Assembly (NCBI RefSeq): GCF_016920785.2 | Contig: NW_024609846.1 | Coordinates: 119,811,473-119,875,472 of the forward strand | Reading direction: 5' to 3' | Source: Ixodes scapularis | Taxonomy: Eukaryota; Arthropoda; Arachnida; Ixodida; Ixodidae | Length of the DNA: 64,000 bases | Shown: positions 61,728 through 64,000 of the stretch, one piece after another | Layout of the letters: every line of letters begins with the position of its first letter | How positions within the stretch are numbered: position 1 is the stretch's first letter | Made by a program: the position numbers and the translations under genes | The notes under the pieces: model-generated | Databases searched by the model: none | Told to the model about the DNA's origin: nothing | What the model saw: the letters and a program-made list of their open reading frames with translations, nothing else

Positions 61728-64000
61728 GATTGGATTGGATTGGATTGGATTTGGGGCTAACCCCTTTGTATCGGGGGATCTCAGCAGCGCTGGATCTAGC
61801 CTGGCTAGTAGCTACACTAGCCAAAAACGTAGTTGTGTTCTTTTGCTCTCCTCCACCAACACTCCAGTCTCCTCTTTGTCACCTCCACTGGCTGCGAGCT
61901 ATCGGCGTCGTACTGTTCGTCAACGCCCCGGAAACCCAGCGCCACCGCCATGTCTGGTTCGTACGTCACGTCCGGCTTTATACCCGTGCATTCCAGTATG
62001 ACGTGTTCCGCCGTCTCGTCTGCTCCCTGCGCGCACATGACGCACTTCACTTCCATGTCCATGTACTTCGCGCGGAAAACGCGGGTCCGCAGCATGCCGC
62101 CTCGGGCGTCCGAAAGCAGTGCACTGCCCTTGCTGTTGTCCATGAAAGGTATTCGCTTCACCTCCTGTTTCTCTCTGGCATACAGGGCCAGCGCTGGTTT
62201 CAGACGTGCCGCTTCCGCCCATCGCCGCGTCTCGCTCTCGATCACCCTCGTGCGGATGCTCTGCTGCAGTTCCGGCTGCTCCGCTGCTGGGTAGAGGAGT
62301 GGGCCGTTGACCTCGTATCGCTGTGCCAGCTGGCGCGTTCGTCGCACCCACCGGGTTGGGACGGACCGAAGATGTACATACTTGAAGACCTGTCTGGCCC
62401 AGCGCTCTTCGCTCATCCGGCTGAGGCGTCGCTCGAAGTCCAGCTTGGCTCGGGCCTCCCTGGCCTCAAAACCGGACCAGCCCATGTCTCCTTGGACGGC
62501 TTCGTTCGGTGCTGTTCGGCTTGCTCCCAGTGCCGACCTTCCCACCTCCCTCTGACGGACCTCGAGGTATTGCCTGGTACCTGATGACAGGCACAACACT
62601 GAGTTGCCAAAAGTGAGCCCCGGCACCGCCACCATCTTCCAGACCGCTCGGGTTACCTCGTATCGGTTATATCCCCAGAGGGCCCTGGCCGTTGCTATGC
62701 CCTTGTTCTTCCTGCTCTTCGCCTTGACCTTCGTCTCGTGCTCTAGGAGGTAGTGGTGTCCCTTCTGTAGGTTTACACCCAGATATTTGTAGTGGTCCAC
62801 CCAAGGTACAGGATTGGCTTGAATGGACAGGTTGGCGGTCCCGTTTTCCTCTGCTGCCCCAAAGGCCATCAGCCCAGATTTGTGCGAACTGAAGGTAAGC
62901 CCCTGGGCCTCTCCCATTGCACCACACTCGTTCATGAGCCCCTGCAGGCCCTGCAGCGAGTCCGCCATCAGCACCATATCGTCGGCGTAGATGAGTCCCG
63001 GGAGTTTTCCTCCCTTCCTTTCCCCGCCTTCCGAATATTCCAGTGAGAAACCCTCCCCACTCTCCTGCAGCCGCTTTTCGATTCCTGCTATGTACAGCAT
63101 AAACAATAGCGGCGACAGCGGGCAGCCCTGTCTCAAGCCCTTGGAGCAGGTCACTGGATGTGTTGTCTCCTGCTGCCACTGTGCCACCACCGTCGTCCCT
63201 CTGTACACTTCTCGCAAGAGGTCTATCCACTCTCTGCAGAGTCCCCGCTCTTCCAGCTGCGTCCACAGTTTTCGATGTTCGACCGTGTCGTAAGCCTTGC
63301 TGATATCGAGAAAACAGAGGTAAAGGGGGCGGTTCTCCTTCTGGGCAATCTCGATGGCCTGCGTCAGCACGAATAAATTGTCCTCAAGGCGTCTCCCCCA
63401 CCGGAACCCATTCTGCAGCTCCCCCAGGACTCCTTCTGCCTCTGCCCATGTCTGCAGTCGGTCTCGTATTATTTGTGTGAACACGCGGTAGAGTACCGAT
63501 GTGATGGCTATGGGGCGATAGTTTCCGAGCGTTGACTTTTGCCCTTTTCCCTTGTAGATGAGTCTGAGTCTTGAGGTTCGCCACTCCTCCGGCACCCATC
63601 CCTCCTTCAGGATATGGTTGAGGATCTCGCGCAGCAGTGCTCTCGTCTCTGGCCCCAGCTCCTTCACCAGCCTCATTGGGATTTCGTCCATTCCAGTGGC
63701 TGTGGTTCCTCCTATCCTCTTGACTGCTCTATTTAACTCCCTCTCCGTGATTTCCTCTCTGCTCGGTTGCTCCTGCAGTTCGTCCTCCGTCTCCCCCTCC
63801 TCACTGTCCATTTGTCGGCTGTCCCCTGTGAACATGTCCCCTATCCACCTCTCAATGTACCGGTTGGTCTCTCCAGGGTCCAGTTCCTTTCCCGTTGCAT
63901 CGTCTTTGATTACAGCATCCTCCCTGGGTCGACCTGTTTGGCCCTGTACATGTCGCCAGAACTTCAGTGGGGCCTCACGTCCTGCCTCTCTCAGTTCTTC
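61728..64000 (-). mobile_element. Non-LTR retrotransposon (3' part), with (AATCC)n tail
   Basis: On the minus strand the element ends in a short 3' UTR and about five AATCC/ATCCA units (61728-61752), the type of short tandem tail used by non-LTR elements without poly-A. The 5' part, including the endonuclease, is outside the window. It is inserted just after the 590-bp tandem repeats. Confidence 0.9.
61817..64000 (-). CDS. Non-LTR reverse transcriptase (ORF2 C-terminal part), open to the window edge
   Basis: The frame is open from 64000 to the stop at 61817-61819 (at least 727 codons). The first Met inside the window is at 63835, but upstream sequence in frame (FWRHVQGQTGR, RYIERWIGDMF) is typical of the region before the RT domain, so the true start is outside. 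Counting from that Met: NYRPIAITSVLYRV at about 105-118, FLDISKAYD with catalytic Asp177, GLRQGCPLSPLLF at about 233-245, and YADD at 283-286. A C-terminal C-x2-C-x9-H-x4-C knuckle (CVMC ... H ... C, about 598-616) follows. The enzyme primes reverse transcription from nicked target DNA. No stop or shift was found, so it may be young. The clade (I/R1/Jockey-like) is not settled; no RNase H was seen. Confidence 0.95.
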   Translation of the reverse strand, partial: EELREAGREAPLKFWRHVQGQTGRPREDAVIKDDATGKELDPGETNRYIERWIGDMFTGDSRQMDSEEGETEDELQEQPSREEITERELNRAVKRIGGTTATGMDEIPMRLVKELGPETRALLREILNHILKEGWVPEEWRTSRLRLIYKGKGQKSTLGNYRPIAITSVLYRVFTQIIRDRLQTWAEAEGVLGELQNGFRWGRRLEDNLFVLTQAIEIAQKENRPLYLCFLDISKAYDTVEHRKLWTQLEERGLCREWIDLLREVYRGTTVVAQWQQETTHPVTCSKGLRQGCPLSPLLFMLYIAGIEKRLQESGEGFSLEYSEGGERKGGKLPGLIYADDMVLMADSLQGLQGLMNECGAMGEAQGLTFSSHKSGLMAFGAAEENGTANLSIQANPVPWVDHYKYLGVNLQKGHHYLLEHETKVKAKSRKNKGIATARALWGYNRYEVTRAVWKMVAVPGLTFGNSVLCLSSGTRQYLEVRQREVGRSALGASRTAPNEAVQGDMGWSGFEAREARAKLDFERRLSRMSEERWARQVFKYVHLRSVPTRWVRRTRQLAQRYEVNGPLLYPAAEQPELQQSIRTRVIESETRRWAEAARLKPALALYAREKQEVKRIPFMDNSKGSALLSDARGGMLRTRVFRAKYMDMEVKCVMCAQGADETAEHVILECTGIKPDVTYEPDMAVALGFRGVDEQYDADSSQPVEVTKRRLECWWRRAKEHNYVFG

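Noticed and set aside
1..64000. CRISPR-like direct repeats (26.7 kb, 28.6 kb, 0.6-0.9 kb)
   Set aside because: Units are contiguous minisatellites without unique spacers, and the genome is eukaryotic.

Overview
The window looks like nuclear DNA of an arthropod, most likely a chelicerate of the tick type. It has no operons and no densely packed genes. It does have candidate exons ending in GT splice donors, LTR and non-LTR retroelements, a Penelope-like element with a GIY-YIG endonuclease, many hAT-type DNA elements with 8-bp target duplications, and numerous poly-A/T and poly-G/C runs. Tick-like is my inference from the repeat flavour, not from a diagnostic gene. No rRNA, tRNA, CRISPR array or bacterial gene was seen.

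Layout. 0-20 kb is a mosaic of foldback elements, MITEs and minisatellites. It includes a long-inverted-repeat element with a THAP zinc-finger reading frame in both arms (2.06-3.67 kb), a 456-bp tandem duplication (5.36-6.30 kb), and a hAT element nested inside an older hAT-like element (9.59-12.91 kb). 20-24 kb holds a likely first exon with a signal peptide (minus strand, 20584-20683) in a CpG-rich stretch, then a decayed Penelope-like element (21.9-23.1 kb). 24-45 kb has very little coding signal: two arrays of a 17-bp strand-switching repeat (26.7 and 28.6 kb), two further hAT-like elements (33.2-35.3 and 39.4-41.1 kb), TTAA-flanked MITEs and several long palindromes.

45.355-55.699 kb is a complete minus-strand Ty3/gypsy LTR retrotransposon. 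It has two LTRs, a 4-bp duplication TACT, a primer-binding site, intact gag, and pol with protease, reverse transcriptase, RNase H and integrase broken by about three frameshifts. A GC-rich block of unknown nature sits after integrase. Its 5' LTR was later split by a 2.65-kb hAT element with a perfect 8-bp duplication CCCAAAAC.

56-61.7 kb is the most gene-like part: a candidate cysteine-rich exon (to 57847), a CpG-rich promoter-like region (60.23-60.6 kb), and a 590-bp tandem duplication whose units carry a promoter-like start and a small reading frame of unknown function. From 61.73 kb to the right edge lies the 3' part of a minus-strand non-LTR retrotransposon. Its reverse transcriptase frame is open for at least 727 codons and runs off the window.

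Most of the sequence is therefore layered transposable elements, and their order of insertion can be read from target-site duplications. The host-gene evidence consists of two or three single exons whose partners are not recognised here.
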